A stretch of 7,154 bases of DNA from Thermoprotei archaeon (lineage in GTDB: Archaea > Thermoproteota > Thermoprotei > Thermofilales > B20-G17): assembly GCA_003649515.1 (NCBI GenBank), contig QMSC01000060.1:1-7154 (forward strand), written 5' to 3'. The notes beneath the pieces were generated by a model. That model searched no databases. It was not told where the DNA came from and was given only the letters and a program-made list of their open reading frames with translations. The position numbers were made by a program, and so were the translations under genes. Of the stretch, positions 6,143 to 7,154 are shown piece by piece. Positions within the stretch are counted from its first letter, which is position 1. Each line of letters opens with the position of its first letter.

Positions 6143-6172
6143 CAGATAATATGTGAGTAAGGTTACGGGATC

Positions 6173-6577
6173 GTGTTGGTGGTAACGTCGTATCACGCTC
6201 GAACACTCCTCGACATATATGGGATCCCCCCAGGACAAAATGCCTTCCTAGAAGACTCTGTGTTAGACCTGTCAGAGTGTAGCTGTCTTTTCAAGGAAAG
6301 AGAGTGCAGATGCCCAGCGAACATTCACGCATTGGACAAGAGAACATTTCATCGGGATCGAGTAGATCCGCGGGAAGATCCCATAGGTCATCTCATCCAC
6401 GATTGTAAAGAGGAAGTTGTTGCTTTCGCAGGAGGGTTCTCTATCTCTTATATCGTCAAAAAACGTTTCTGGTTCTCAGTAATCGTCGGATTGTTGATAG
6501 TATTAGGAGTTTACATCCTCAAGAGATTAATGAATAAACCGATACCCGTGAGAGTCAAGGAATCTCGAAGAGCGTGA
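6173..6577 (+). CDS. Small single-pass membrane protein with a CxC-x6-CxC motif, function unknown
   Basis: I do not recognise this 134-aa protein. The N-terminal part contains C36-S-C38 and C45-R-C47 with six residues between, plus Cys78 and several histidines (58-76 region), suggesting a metal-binding or disulfide-bonded unit. A single hydrophobic helix spans about residues 99-116 (FWFSVIVGLLIVLGVYIL), flanked by basic KKR and KR, and the protein ends in a short basic tail. The flanks favour no clear topology. GTG at 6173 is the most upstream start possible, because an in-frame TAA lies at 6158-6160; TTG 6176 and GTG 6179 are alternatives. Only a weak Shine-Dalgarno is seen, consistent with the short leader from the promoter at 6128. 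It is the first gene of a two-gene unit with the GNAT protein. Possible roles are a virion membrane-interacting or lysis-related protein, both unproven. Confidence 0.7.
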   Translation: MLVVTSYHARTLLDIYGIPPGQNAFLEDSVLDLSECSCLFKERECRCPANIHALDKRTFHRDRVDPREDPIGHLIHDCKEEVVAFAGGFSISYIVKKRFWFSVIVGLLIVLGVYILKRLMNKPIPVRVKESRRA

Positions 6578-6586
6578 GGTAACACT

Positions 6587-7154
6587 ATGGCTCTTTCGTT
6601 TTTCCTCCAAGTACTAAATCGAGAAGTGCAGATTCGGCGTATAAGGAAAAACGACTGTGTACGCATAGAGAGGTTCACTTGCGGTAGTGAAGAACAAGAC
6701 TCGTTCCTAAAAGAAAAAGCAATATCATATCACGCAGCCGGTCTTACTACAGTGTACTTAGTACTACTCGAAGATGAAATACTTGCGTATTTTACTATAA
6801 GCCCTTTCACCCTTAATTACAAGAAACTTAGTGATAATATAAGAAAAGAAATAGAAGATGGTTTGGGAACGACGGTTGATGTTAAACGTATTCCAGTATT
6901 ACTCTTGGGTCAATTTGCCGTTGAGAAAAAATATCAAAATCGTGGTGTTGGAAGTGAGATTCTTGGGAAAATAATCATCCCAATTGCAATCGCGATTGCA
7001 GAACAGATTGGCGGTATAGGTCTTTGCGTCCATACTACACCGAAGCTTGCTGAGAACTTCTACCAAAGGGTTCATAAACAGCTTGGCGTGGGTTTCTATG
7101 AAATCTCAAGAAAGGCGAACGAGAATCGTAGTGAACTCTTGTTCTTCTTAATAG
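6587..7154 (+). CDS. GNAT-family N-acetyltransferase, TacT/AtaT-like (runs off the window)
   Basis: The 189 visible residues show a GNAT fold. The acetyl-CoA pyrophosphate loop is Q117-N-R-G-V-G122, preceded by the strand 'IPVLLLGQFAVEKKYQ', and a later ENFYQR places Tyr159 at the usual general-acid position. The early 'FTCGSEEQDSFL' segment and 'IPVLLLG' are characteristic of the toxin-like TacT/AtaT branch, whose members acetylate aminoacyl-tRNA and usually pair with a DUF1778 ribbon-helix-helix antitoxin. Here the upstream neighbour is a membrane protein instead, so a toxin role is not established; it could acetylate another amine. ATG at 6587 has GAGGT six bases upstream, overlapping the previous stop, so the two genes are probably co-translated. 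The hydrophobic LLFFLI at the cut suggests that little of the C-terminus is missing. Confidence 0.85.
   Translation, partial: MALSFFLQVLNREVQIRRIRKNDCVRIERFTCGSEEQDSFLKEKAISYHAAGLTTVYLVLLEDEILAYFTISPFTLNYKKLSDNIRKEIEDGLGTTVDVKRIPVLLLGQFAVEKKYQNRGVGSEILGKIIIPIAIAIAEQIGGIGLCVHTTPKLAENFYQRVHKQLGVGFYEISRKANENRSELLFFLI

Larger units (their letters stand above)
5733..6172. other. Divergent intergenic control region, no convincing gene
   Basis: These 440 bases separate the minus-strand packaging operon from the plus-strand pair. Open frames exist on both strands, but they have biased composition, no Shine-Dalgarno and no recognisable domain, so I treat the region as non-coding. It holds at least five inverted repeats, a minus-strand TATA-like element near 5761-5768, a second TATA-like sequence (TTTATAA, 5990-5996) readable for either strand, a GC-rich patch near 5937-5950 and a strong plus-strand promoter at its right end. 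The likely role is coordinated control of both transcription units. A packaging or replication site cannot be excluded. No tRNA is seen. Confidence 0.6.

Noticed and set aside
5733..6172. CRISPR array, tRNA or integrase attachment site in the intergenic region
   Set aside because: No regularly spaced direct repeats, no cloverleaf-forming sequence and no tRNA-like end were found.
6162..6186. GTTAC/GTAAC arms around the GTG start at 6173, a possible start-masking hairpin
   Set aside because: The arms are only five bases with a 15-base loop; this is too weak to claim, and the left arm may lie at or before the transcript start.
5912..6238. 108-aa open frame on the minus strand across the intergenic region
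   Set aside because: It has no Shine-Dalgarno, no recognisable domain, atypical composition for this genome, and would overlap the plus-strand promoter and the start of the membrane-protein gene.
6587..7154. Toxin-antitoxin system call
   Set aside because: Only the toxin-like enzyme is visible; the adjacent upstream gene encodes a membrane protein and not a DNA-binding antitoxin, so a pair cannot be claimed.

Overview
This window looks like part of the structural and DNA-packaging module of a tailed virus or provirus (HK97/Caudoviricetes type) of an archaeon, probably a thermophile. The viral assignment rests on a large terminase and, next to it, a portal protein fused to an SPP1-gp7/MuF head-morphogenesis domain. 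The archaeal assignment rests on a BRE/TATA element (CGAAAGATTTATATT, 6128-6142), Shine-Dalgarno sequences of the GGAGGTGA type, frequent GTG and TTG starts, and Lys/Glu/Arg/Ile-rich proteins. The host lineage and whether this is a free virus or an integrated one cannot be decided from the window.

Minus strand, 5732 down to 1: one compact, apparently co-transcribed block. In transcription order it holds two small unknown proteins (116 and 89 aa), a transglutaminase-like cysteine-peptidase-fold protein, a cysteine-containing basic protein in the usual small-terminase position, the large terminase (TerL), a very large portal-MuF-HExxH fusion, and the first 16 codons of another gene that leaves the window. 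Neighbouring genes overlap or are separated by no more than 14 bases, and nearly every start has its own Shine-Dalgarno sequence.

Centre, 5733-6172: a 440-base divergent intergenic region without a convincing gene. It carries several inverted repeats: CTTGCGCAAG beside a minus-strand TATA-like element, CGCAATA-T-TATTGCG, ACTGAAT-AATG-ATTCAGT, AAACTGT-5-ACAGTTT and TTTGGGA-18-TCCCAAA. It ends in a strong archaeal promoter facing right. This is probably the control region of the module.

Plus strand, 6173 to the end: a small single-pass membrane protein with a CxC-x6-CxC motif, then nine bases later a GNAT acetyltransferase resembling the TacT/AtaT toxin group, cut by the window end. No antitoxin-like gene is visible beside it.

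The most unusual points are the portal-MuF-metallopeptidase triple fusion, a lysine in place of the expected catalytic glutamate in the TerL Walker B motif, and the palindrome-rich control region.
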